A stretch of 64,000 nt of DNA, taken from Tausonia pullulans (Eukaryota > Basidiomycota > Tremellomycetes > Cystofilobasidiales > Mrakiaceae). This document shows positions 37,937 to 47,844 of the stretch, piece by piece. The stretch covers positions 682,001 through 746,000 of the forward strand of contig OX637620.1 in assembly GCA_951802195.1 (NCBI GenBank), in the 5' to 3' direction. Positions within the stretch are counted from its first letter, which is position 1. The number at the start of each line of letters is the position of its first letter. Under the pieces are notes generated by a model. It saw only the letters and a program-made list of their open reading frames with translations, had not been told where the DNA came from and searched no databases. Made by a program: the position numbers and the translations under genes.

Positions 37937-39699
37937 ATGAGGATCGCTGCCCCGCTGCTCGCTGCTCTATCTCTCGCTGGCCTCTCATCCGCGTCGTACT
38001 TCTCCGACGGCTGGAAGCCTGGGCAGCCGTTCAAGAAGACCGTTGGCTCGCTCGCCGTCGAGGACGGCTCGGCCGACGCCCTGGCCATTGTGACTGGCGG
38101 CGCCGAGGACTCCACCATTGATGGTGCTGCTGCTGCTGCCGGAGGAGCTAGTGCTGGCGTGCTCGGCCATAAGTCCCGGTCACTCGAGGAGATGTACACT
38201 CCGCAGGAGCGATACTCGGCCATGTACCCTACGCCTGACCCGAACCTGTCGATAACGGACAAGATCCTCGAGGGCCTCAACGTTGCCGTCTACCAAGGCG
38301 TCGGGATTGACTTCAAGGCGATGTATACCAAAGCCAAGAAGACGACGGAGTATGATCTTGCCGTCGAGGACGAGCTTGCGGGCGTCGTCCGGCTTACGGA
38401 CGACAACTATGAGGAAGAGATCGAACTTGAATACCTGACTAAGGAGGAGGAGAAGGACCGCGTCTGGTGCATCCTCGTGTGAGTTCGCGATTTGTTTGGC
38501 AACTCGCGGCTCGATCGACCGCATGCTGACAAGTCGACGACGTCGCCTGCCTCCTTCCTTCAGTCACGGTAAGAAGGACGAGCCGCTCACGCCGATCTTC
38601 TGGAACGCCCAGTGAGTCGTGCCCTAGGGGCCCTGCCTGGACTCGAGGGTGGGCGCTGACAGACAGCTCACCTGTCCTTCCCTTAGCGCCGATGCTGCCA
38701 ATACCACCAAGCTTCTCGCCGCCAACGGTACGGACTCCATCGATATGTCGCACGTCCGCTTCGCCCGTGTCGATTACGGAACCGAGACAGTCATCAGTGA
38801 GTTGCATTGCGGGCAGGAGTCACGAGATGGTCCTTTCAAACTAACATCTGTCCCATTCTTTCCGCCAGCTACGAAGTGGCTCATTTTCAAGTGGGTGTCC
38901 TCAGACACACACACACACACACATGCCACCGATCGACTGACCTCCCGTATTCTCTCCTGCCAGGCCTCCTTACCTCGTCTTCGCCTCCAACCGCGGCCAG
39001 GAGCTCCGCTTCCTCGCCCCCCGCTCGATCAGACCCGACGGCGAACTCATGCGTCAGGTTCTCGCCTCGGGCGAGTGGCGCCAGGCGGACGTCTGGATCT
39101 CTAAGTGGGCGCCCGGAGGATCATAGTCAGTGTCACCCTTGTCGCCTGCTTCCCCTTCTATCTCCATCCGCTGAGCACCCCCGCTTTCCCGCAGCTCCTC
39201 CCTCCTCAATTACATCGCCTCTTTCTGGGCCGCCTGGCACAACTTCGCCTCCAAGATCCCCCGCGTCGCCTGGCTCCTCGTTTCGGGTGTCGTCTCCCAA
39301 TCCCTCCTTGCGCTCATGCACAGCCGGTCGGACAAGAAGAAGGACGTGCCGGTCAAGAAGCAGCTCGTATGTCACCTCCATCCCCATTCCCTCGTATGGG
39401 CTGAACTGACCATCGTTGCTCTCGCCCTCGTCCAGCCTTCCGTGAAGCCTCTCGCCCCAGCCGGCTCTGATCAGGCCAAGGCGCTCGCCGAGCAGGTCCG
39501 CGCCCGCCAGGCCGTGAAGTCCGCCGAGCTGGAGGCTCAGCAGCTCGCGACGATCCGACAGGAGCAAATGCCGCCGGCTTCCACTTTGTGAGTAGAGCGG
39601 GGCTGGCCGACTAACAGATCAAGGCTGATCGTCATCGATAATCTTGCGGTCACCAGGACGCCCACAACAGCGGGAAGGAAGAGCAAGGGACGAAATTAG
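37937..39699 (+). CDS. ER/secretory type I membrane protein with thioredoxin-like region
   Basis: Not a family I can name. A signal peptide (MRIAAPLLAALSLAGLSSAS) starts the protein. A linker with alanine-rich stretch follows, then a segment with thioredoxin-like alternation: EEKDRVWCILVHGKKDEPLT, PIFWNA, LLAANGTDSIDMSHVRFARV, DYGTETVITTKWLIFKPPYL, VFASNRGQELRFL. The strand-helix-strand order and the WCILV strand fit a thioredoxin fold with a single Cys, so no CxxC redox pair. A C-terminal helix (WHNFASKIPRVAWLLVSGVV then SQSLLALM) is a likely membrane anchor, with a basic tail that includes DKKKDVPVKKQ and ends GRKSKGRN. That points to residence in the ER membrane. At least five introns interrupt it. 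One contains an AC microsatellite. Start: first ATG after a pyrimidine-rich leader; sequence from there is clearly a signal peptide. Confidence 0.75.
38905..38923. repeat. AC dinucleotide microsatellite in intron
   Basis: Nineteen bases of uninterrupted AC repeat within an intron of the ER thioredoxin-like protein gene, just downstream of the donor after TKWLIFK. Confidence 0.85.
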
Positions 39700-39992
39700 A
39701 CGAGACGAGGAGAGATGTAGAGGACGTGGCTTGCTCGATATTCAAGGAAATTATGGCTTGTTGGGATGTGGGTAACTTGCTTCGCTGTCGGAGATGGAGG
39801 AGACATGGCCATTCATTAAGGGGGGGGGGAGTCGTCAAGATTCGTGAACACGGTAGAAGAAGAAGAGGCCTAAAACGAAGAAATAAACACAGTACATGAA
39901 GTTGAGCGCCGCCTAGAGGAGCAGTTGGATGCGAGGCAGTTCAGCATTGGTGCGCTTCTTCAAGAAGAACAAGAGCGCTCGCTCACCAATGG

Positions 39993-41332
39993 TTACCCGC
40001 CATCCCCCCGGACGACCGGCACCACTTCGAGGTGCTCGATGTACTTGTCGCCGAAAAACGCCGTTGTTGGCACGAACCGGTCGACTGCGGAGAAGAAGTC
40101 GGCCTCCCAGTCAAACGCCGCAGCGGCGTCCTGCTGGACGTCGTACCACTCCTCAATGCCATCAAGGACAATGTCCCTCTCGACCTCCCCTGGGACGAGA
40201 AAGCGGACCCTGGCGCGCATGGGCGGCTGCCTAGGAACCTTGAAGGCGAGTGCACCGTCATACTCGTCCGGTCTTGACTCAGCGTAGTCTTCCCAGAGGA
40301 GACCCGAAGGCCAGAAGTTGACCATGACGGACTCCCACTCGGTCTCGCCCAATTCGGGCGTCGAGAGGTCGATCTCGATGGCCTCGAGGCAAGGAGGTAG
40401 CTGCCGGAAGAGGCACGGCTGGCCGTCGGGGTGCTGGACCATCGGGATGTACCCGCCGAGTCGGATGAGCGTGGTGCGGGTCCACTTGAACGAGTCATCA
40501 ACTTCGGCGATAAGATGAGGGCCGAAGGCTCCCGGACGACCGGAGGGGGAGGGGATAGGGAGGAACTCAGCGACGAGAGGGTCGACGGCGCTGATGAGGC
40601 CAAGCGGCCAGGCGACGGGCTTGCGTGAGGGCGTGAGGAGGAACTGCTCGATGGGGACTGTCGGTCGGCTGCCGTGCCTATTTGACCAACGGGGGATCCG
40701 GTCGCGCTTGATCTTGTGGCTCGGGCGCTCTGCAAAGGTGAATTCGATGAAGTAGTAGGGGGTCGAATCATCGCTACTACTGCTGGAAGAGGGGGATCCT
40801 TCCGAGAGACTGCCGTCGAGGTCGTCGTTCGATTCGCTGTGGCGGCCGTCGTCGTCAGATGACGCATCCACGTGAAGGGTGCCGATAAGAGAGAGGTTAA
40901 GGAAGGGTCTGATACGAGGAGAGTCGAGGTTGGGGTCCTGGATGGGGGACAGCGAGTCAGCAGCAAGCCGAAGCAGACGGACAAAGAGAGAGATAAAGCA
41001 AGGGATAATGGCAGAGTGTGGTAGACTCGCCTTCCACTGACCCTCGCGCAGAACAGCTTGAGCGATTGCTCCTCGCTCGTCACGGTCACGTCCCGGTAGA
41101 GGTGCTTGGACGCCTCGGCGAGCGAGTCGAACGAGCAGAGTGAGGCCGAGACGAGCGTCGTCGGGCCGGCGAACGAGTAGATGAGGCCGATGAGAGGCCA
41201 TGGCAGGCGGGCTCGTGGAGCTTGACGATCCGTCGCGCAGGCTCGGAGAGGCAACGAGGGAGGCAGCGCCGGCGAGACATGTGGCGTCGTGGTCGTGATC
41301 GATGAAAGGGAAATGATAATCGAAGGGGACAT
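39993..41332 (-). CDS. F-box-like protein, function unknown
   Basis: Two exons (41332-41038 and 40937-39993) in consistent phase give about 410 residues. The N-terminal part, PWPLIGLIYSFAGPTTLVSA then SLCSFDSLAEASKHLYRDVT, has the helix-turn-helix pattern of a fungal F-box: P-W/L start, conserved aliphatics, and a Y-R-D-V-T ending that resembles LYRHIT in basidiomycete F-box proteins. The remainder has the alternating strand and serine-rich pattern common after such F-boxes (RIRPFLNLSLIGTLHVDA, ATPYYFIEFTF type). No WD40 or leucine-rich repeat is clear. If the call is right it would recruit substrates to an SCF ubiquitin ligase through Skp1, but no partner can be named from sequence. Confidence in the reading frame exceeds that in the function. 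Confidence 0.6.
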
Positions 41333-41983
41333 GACCTGCGAGTGCGGTTGTGTAATGGGTCAGCATCAACTGGGGAGAACGAGATGGTGTCGCCCGGAGT
41401 TCCCCGAAGTGGAGGGTGGAGGGATGAAGGATGTCGACAGGCAGACAGACAGGCAGACAGGCGGGCCAGACAAGCGGGAGGGAGAACAAGGGCGAACGCG
41501 TCGCAGAGGACGCCGAGAGGGGGAGATTCCACGCACGGGACCAAGAGCCTGGCTTGGGTTTGGCAGGAGCGGTGGAGATGAGAGCAGAAGGGTGGTGGTT
41601 GAATGGAGCCTTGCCCCCACGCGAGACGGTCCTCGGTTGAAGGAGGGTGGCCGTTGGGGTCGGAAGGATGTTGCGAGTCGATTCGTAGGGCGAGGAGGGA
41701 GGGGAAAGGATGGGATAACACCGGGATGGCGCGCGAGAGGTGGTGGCGGGCGGGCGGAGCTGTCTCTGGTTTCATCTTTCGGGTTAGAGCCGGCACACGC
41801 ACGTTATCTTCTTGCTCATCCTTGGTGGTTCTCGTAAGGATACGCCCCTCTGCATACTCCGATACTCCGAGCGCCATTGTCTCAACGCACCGGACCACTC
41901 AAAGGGAGACGGCGAGTTTAGCCGACTAGGACGACATTCTACATTCTTCCGACCAGCCGGACCTTTCTAGGATCGGATCGGAT
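41333..41983. other. intergenic region upstream of F-box-like gene
   Basis: About 650 bp holding the F-box-like gene promoter and the 3' UTR of the cupin gene. A short GGCAGACA-type tandem (41437-41463) stands out. No additional gene is supported. Confidence 0.55.
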
Positions 41984-43084
41984 CTACAGGCCCTCTCGCT
42001 TATCGAGCGGCTTAACCAGCTCTGCCAGTTCGCCCACCTTCGCCTCGTCTCCACCAAAGATCTCGAGCAACTGAAGCAGAGACGTGGTAGGAAAATGAGC
42101 AACTTTCGGCCAGGTTGAATGTCAGACGAGCGTTTGCGGCCTTGCCCCTGTTCACCTTGTCATAATCCAGGAAGGCGTGATCCTCGGCCACCCAGCCAGG
42201 AACAACGACCTGAAAAGGGATCAGGACACGAAGAGAGGCACGAAGTGATTCGCATCGCACCTCGGAGATCAGGCAGCCCGTCCTCTCTTTGACTTGGTCG
42301 TCGCCTTCCCTTGCCTCCGCAAGGTCCTCCACTGGAATCCTTGAAGCCTTCCAAACGTCTCCGGGGACAAAAAGCTACACAGTCCTCGGTCAGAGAGGTC
42401 TGTCCATCGTTCTCGAGGGGCCCAACAGCTTGCAAACCCACCTGCTTTACTTCACCCTTCGCCTGGTCCGCCCCCATCACTACGACCTCCACCCGTGGAG
42501 GGGCTCCATCCTTACCAGGGTAGAGAAGAGTGTACTCTGCTCGGCCCGCGTGATGTATATGCCAGGTGTTAGAGGCGTTGGTGTGCATCCGCTGCAGTCG
42601 ATGTCGTGAGCCAGCAAAAGAGGTCAGGGCGAGGCAACGGCATCAATGACGAGCAATAACAATCGAGTGACAGCTCTACATACGCCCCAGGGGCTGTCTG
42701 GGCTTAGCAGGTAGTAGATGAGCGTCGAGAGAGGTCGCGGTTGACCGCGTGGATGGGAGCAAGGCGACGGGATCTGCTCGTTGACGATGCCTGTCTGGGC
42801 GAAGAAGCCTGGCGAGGAGGGGTGTTAAGCCAGGAAGGCAGTTGGCAGAGGATGACTCCAGAAGCGACTGACCTCCTTCAAAGTGTGGCTCGAGCTTCAG
42901 GCTCAACCTTGGACGTAAAGAGATAGGTCACAGGCGTGAGGTGAGTATTCATATCGTCGTCAGATAAGGGTGTGCTGAAGCTTTCGAAGCTTATCGGAGC
43001 CTGTCCATGTTGCTATACCGCAGGCTCACTGCTGTAGACGTACTTGAGCGAGCTGTTCTTTTCTGGGTATGGATACGGCGGCAT
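41984..43084 (-). CDS. cupin_5 (DUF985) family protein
   Basis: RmlC-like cupin of the family that includes budding-yeast YML079W; its biochemical role is not established. Seven small exons assemble with clean phase: MPPYPYPEKNSSLK, then LSLKLEPHFEGG, FFAQTGIVNEQIPSPCSHPR, LSTLIYYLLSPDSPWG, RMHTNASNTWHIHHAGRAEY, TLLYPGKDGAPPRVEVVVMG, LFVPGDVWKASRIPVEDLAE, VVVPGWVAEDHAFLDYDKV. These match the family blocks PHPEGGY, S-x-IYYLL, H-x-x-x-x-x-x-W-H-x-H and a late V-x-PG-F/W-x-x-x-D-F. The family's usual acidic residue before the Trp in the FHR-x-x-SDE-x-W block is replaced (ASNTW here). The C-terminus is LDKREGL and stop at 41984-41986. The first splice donor, GTACGT after CTCAA, was chosen because it alone restores frame to the LEPHFEGG exon. 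Confidence 0.88.
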
Positions 43085-43261
43085 GATGCTGGCGGTCTTG
43101 AGAGAATCGAGTAGAGAGAAGCGAAGAGCGAAGAGCGCTGACGGCTTACACCGAGATTGGAGCCTCTCGAGGGAAACGGGGGTCGTCGGGGGTCATCGGC
43201 CTATCGCCCTCGCGGACGCCGCGGCCGAAGCACCTCTGCTCTCAATCGATGCAAGACCATC

Positions 43262-45020
43262 TCATCTCCGGCCCCTCTTCCCCCATCCTCCATCTCCTCC
43301 CATCCAGCCACCATGCCTGTTCTGGTCGTTTCCGGTAACAGGCGGGTTGTCGTACCACTTCCATCGGCCCGTCTCGTCGTGGCTGCGCCCACGCTTCTCG
43401 CCGACAACCTCCATCTCCGAGTCCTCTGCCTGCTGCTGTTGCTGGTGGCTCTCCTGACCAGGCAACTCTGCGTCCTCAACTCCTCCCATCTCGACGTCCT
43501 GGGCGGCAGCGGCGACGGCGATGCCAGCTCCTCCTGCGGGTGCAAAATCCCACGCGCAGAGGATGGCATCTTCCGAGCCAGTGTAGAGGGTGTGGGTCTA
43601 CCGGGCAAGCGACAGAAAGACGTGTGAGTCTGAGGATAAATATAACGAGCGAGAGATGTACCTGAGGGTCGAAGAAGGATGACCGGACGACGTCACGGTG
43701 ACCCTTGAAGCCCGACCGAAGAGTCCGGACGATCTCCATGGAGGTTGGAGAGGTGTGCGAGAGAAGAGACATGTTGCCGCTGCGAAGACGCGGTGACGAT
43801 CAGCTCGCATCCTCGTTCCTCTGAGAAGCCCACTCACGAATTGTCGCCGACGAGGCAGAAGGGGAGACTCAAAGTCGAGCTCGCAGAAGAGGAAGGCAAG
43901 ACGTCCACGAGGTAGTCCGTCGACCAGGCGTTCGACTCGGGCGTAGACTCCTCCGTGGCGAGGCGCAGAGAAGCTTCTTGATGCCTCAGAGTGAACTTTA
44001 TCGGAAGGGAAGGTGCGTAAGCCAATCTATCTACCTATGGGAGAATGGAGGCGCCGCTACGCACATCAGTTGCGTCCCATCGGGAGACGCCGTCCATGTC
44101 GTCTCGCGCCCAGACGTCCCAGTCCTCGCCGACCCAGCCAGCCTTTGCGACGCTAACGTCGACATTGCCGATGCCAAGGGCGCTCTCGTCCTCATCGGCC
44201 TCAAGCGCGTTGCTGAGCGCGAGTAACCCGTCTGTGCTCCCACTGAGGAGGACCGCGGACGACTGAGGCTGTTTCGGTGTCTGGGTGTCCGATCCCGGGG
44301 AGGAGGGGACGATAGGGAAGGCTCGGGAATGAAGGCTAGCGGGGGCAAAGGAGAGGGAGGTAATGTCGTCCGAGTGGATGGCAGTATTCGAGTAGAGAGG
44401 CTTTGAGGTGTTCCTCGTGTCCCTGAGCGGCGGCAAATCAAGGAGACGAGATCGATTCGTCAGCATCGCGAACACGCTGCCGCGACGGCCCAACAAAGAG
44501 AAACACACACCAAAATACGATGGCAGCCTCATGTGAGGTTAGCTCGGTTCCGGCCGCGAGCAGGTTGTGCGTCGAAGAGTATGCGAGAGAGAGGAGCGGA
44601 GTAGGCTTGCCATTAGGGACTGGTAGGATGCGTGCCCAAGGAGAAACGCGTTCAACGACAGATTAGAGCGCTTCATCTCGAGAAACTGATCTTCTCACCT
44701 CTGAAAATACTGCCTCCAACATGACCTTGCGACCGTCCGTCCCAACCCCGGATGCCGCCCTCCTTACCGCACGTCCAGACTGCGCCAGTCTCCGCGTCGA
44801 CGACAACGTCGCTGATCAGGCCCGCGCCCGCCGGCGCCTCCCACACCTCGACGGCCTTAAAGGTGGCCCGGTCGACGACGGTGAGCTGCGAGTTGCCATG
44901 TGAGAGGAGAAGCCGGTCGTTGGGCAGAGGTGAGACGGAAAGGATGTAGGAGCTCGTCGTCGGCAGCGGCAGGGTCTGGGCGGGCGAGACGAGGTGCGCC
45001 GAGGCTGGAGGGAGGTGCAT
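43262..45020 (-). CDS. WD40 protein, WDR89-like
   Basis: Beta-propeller protein most like WDR89, whose role is poorly known. Blades recognised across about six exons: SYILSVSPLPNDRLLLSHGN, SDVVVDAETGAVWTCGKEGG then IRGWD, PLLSLAYSSTHNLLAAGTEL, AIVFWDTRNTSKPLYSNTAI, HSDDITSLSFAP, SSAVLLSGSTDGLLALSNAL, VAKAGWVGEDWDVWARDDMD (GVSRWD), VRSSFFDPQTLYTGSEDAIL then CAWD. The combination of an L-S-G-S-T-D-G-L blade followed by a W-x-W-D-type blade with a D-G-x-x-x-W-D end is the WDR89 pattern. A glutamine-rich and then glycine/tryptophan-rich C-terminal extension (HHH-poor, RWKWYDNPPVTGNDQN) follows the propeller. The gene shares a 247-bp divergent promoter with RPF1, fitting a growth-related role, though that is only context. 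Confidence 0.78.
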
Positions 45021-45267
45021 CGTTTTGGCGGGCCCGTGGGCTGATTCTTGCTCGAGTGCTGAGCAACAGACCGAGCGAAGCCGGGTGTTTTGATGATGCG
45101 GTTGAACGCGAGAAGCAGAGGTCCACCTCCCTTGTCTCTGCCTCTGCGTCTTGAGCCGGAGGGGAGGCTAGTGCGCACCGTTGACTTTCCGACAACCTTC
45201 TCCCCACTCGCTCACTTCGTAAACCTGCTGCCCTCAACCACCACCGACCCGTGAACACTCGCTCATC
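45021..45267. promoter_or_regulatory. divergent promoter of WDR89-like gene and RPF1
   Basis: Only 247 bp separate the two start codons. All signals for both genes must lie here or within the first exons. No single conserved motif was identified. Confidence 0.6.
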
Positions 45268-46949
45268 ATGCCCCCCGCTCCGTCTTCGATCAAGAACGCG
45301 TATAAGCGGAGCGATGTCTACCGCAAGCAGAAGAAGGACAAGGCCAAGGCCAAGCTCCAGCGTCGTCTCGACACCAAGAAGGCTGAGACGTCGACCCTCG
45401 ACGGCGAGGAAATCAGGCAGGTGAGCCCCTTCGACTCGCCAGCATGCTCCAGGCTGTCTTATTCGAGATCTATGACCTCGGGCGAGCGGCGTCGGCGCCG
45501 ATCCTGTAGGCATGGCGGCCTCATGGGGCCAAGCAGACCTGTTGCTGCTACTGTCTCTCACACGCGTCTACGTGAGTATGTGCTGATTGATCTGAACCGT
45601 ATTCCTGTTGCTCTATTTCTTCTGATCTTCCAGGCTCGTCTTGCTGCCAATGTCCCTCGGACGATCGACAACACGCGCGAATACGGCATGTCATACCTCA
45701 CGTCGAACCCGGAGGCCTCCACCTCGGCCCAGCCTGTCGCGTCGACCTCGACGTCGCCTCCCTCAGAAGGCGAGACTGGCCCATCCGACTTCCCCTCCCT
45801 CGATGAAGAGAATGACAACGACGGCGGCATTGGCGCCATCCCGAGCTCGCGAGGCGACCGGGACCCTCGCATTCTTCTCACGACAAGCGCAAAGGCGACC
45901 AGGGAAACATATACGTTCGCTGAGGAGCTGAGGGGCATCTTCCCCGGAGGAGAGTTCTTTAAGCGACTCCCTGGCAAGTGAGTGGGCCTCGTCCGTATGC
46001 AATAGCAAATATCAAAGTAACACGCTTCACTCGTTTTCCGCGCGCCTCTCTAGGGGCTTCGAGCTTGGACGGATCAGTCGGTGGGCGAGCCAGCGTGGCT
46101 TTGACGCCGTGATTGTCATCAACGAGGACCGCAAGATTCCGAGTGAGTACGGCATTGCTTTGCGTCGTTGTCGCCCCTCTCACCAGACGCAGTCACTGAC
46201 GATTGGACGCGTGCTCTTCCTCTTGTCATCTCTCTTAGATGCCCTCACAATTATCAACCTCCCTGTTGGCCCGACCGCTTACTTCAAGCTCACATCTATC
46301 GAACTCTCGAAGCAGATATCGGTGCGTTTCAGGTGACCTTATTGCGTGGCTCTCTGAAAATCCAAGCTGACTCATACTTCTCTGACAGGGACATGCCCGA
46401 CCGACGCCTCACTCACCGGAGCTCATCTTAAACAACTTCCAGACCCGGCTCGGTCTCTCGGTTGGCAAGCTGTTCGGCTCGCTCTTCCCCCCTCTTCCCC
46501 AGTTTGAGGGCCGCCAAGTCGTCACCTTCCACAACCAGCGCGATTTCCTCTTCTTTCGGCGGCACCGCTACATGTTCAAGAGCATCGAGAAGACGGCCCT
46601 CCAGGAAATTGGCCCTAGGTTCACGCTTAAGCTAAGATGGCTCCGCAAGGGCCTTCCGGCCGTCACGGGCGGAGGCAGCGTTGCGAAGGAGCCTGTTGCA
46701 GCTGGCGAGAGCGAGGACGAAGACGAGGAGATCGCGCCGACTACGGAGAAGGCGCCGGTAGAGGACAGCGATGACGACGAGGAAGAAGGGCAGGAGGATG
46801 ACGGCGAGGACGACGAAGACGAGGACGATGAGCCCTCGACGAAGAAGTCGCGCAAGGGCGAGGAGGTGCCGCCGCTCAGTCAGCAGGGCGAGTTCGAATG
46901 GAAATGGAAGCCTAAGCTCGAGGTCTCCAGGAAGACGTTCTTCCTCTAG
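45268..46949 (+). CDS. RPF1: ribosome production factor 1 (Brix domain)
   Basis: Nucleolar 60S assembly factor with a Brix domain, needed for late pre-rRNA processing. Five exons: 45268-45420, 45634-45977, then three further ones from about 46054. N-terminus [20 protein letters not shown] is the conserved RPF1 basic leader, followed by [18 protein letters not shown] and an acidic linker. Brix motifs: [138 protein letters not shown]. The C-terminal region has an acidic insert ([20 protein letters not shown]) and ends [18 protein letters not shown], as in other RPF1 proteins. Intact. Confidence 0.96.
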
Positions 46950-47844
46950 TCGTCGTACGCTTTCTGTCTCTCCATATTTTCATTCGCAGGATTCATGCTG
47001 TCTTACGATCCAGATATCTCGTGAAACACGTCTCGCTACATCGCAAGGCCAATTCTGAAGTGGCTGAATGAATGATTGATTGCATCTTCCGGTCATAGGT
47101 GCTTTAGCCTTTAGGCATCGCCATTCGATGAAGCCCCGTCTGACATTCGATCTTACCCGGCTGACCTTACCCACGATCCTATTCACTGCCTAAACATGTC
47201 TTTCGAGATATTCTGTGTATCCAATGTCAGACACTTGATCCTATCGAGGAAAAAACGGGAGGTCCAGCGGTCGCATGATGCGCGCACCTTGCCCATTGAG
47301 TGGGCAGAATCCTAGGGACTAGATGAAGGCCCCTTGAGTCTGCGCGCCACTCATCCTTTTCACTAAAACGACCACCATCGGTCCTCCGCTTCACTCTCTC
47401 GTCCGTCGATCCTTGCACCTTGATACAGTTTATTCTCGGTCCTGTCACCTAGTATACAGTCCCTTCTTCTCTGATCCCAGGCCTGGCTCTCCGGATCAAA
47501 AGAAGCTGATCTGTCGTCTTGGCCAGTCCTCTGAATCGACTTCTTCAGACCCTTGTCCTTCCCGACGACCTCTCTTCCGCAGTCCTCCTGCCACCGCCAG
47601 TCCTCAGCTCATGGGGCCTCGCCCTACCTCTTCCCGGATCTCCGGCTCTTGATCCTCGCTCTTCTCTATAAAGCTCACTCCCCTGGAGCAGTTTTCTCTC
47701 TCGTTCATCCCCCATCTCCCCATCTTCTTCCTGCTTACCCCCCCCCCCCACCCACCTTTCCTCCTCTCGCCCTCCCACACACAACACACAACACACACCG
47801 CACACCACACACCACACACCACAAGCCCACCCCTTCTCTCCACC
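46950..47844. other. intergenic region between RPF1 and right cupredoxin-like gene
   Basis: 46950-47422 is unique sequence containing the RPF1 3' UTR, with no supported gene. 47423-47844 belongs to the right arm of the inverted repeat and mirrors 28470-28050, including the C-run and the CA-rich microsatellite before the start codon. Confidence 0.6.
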
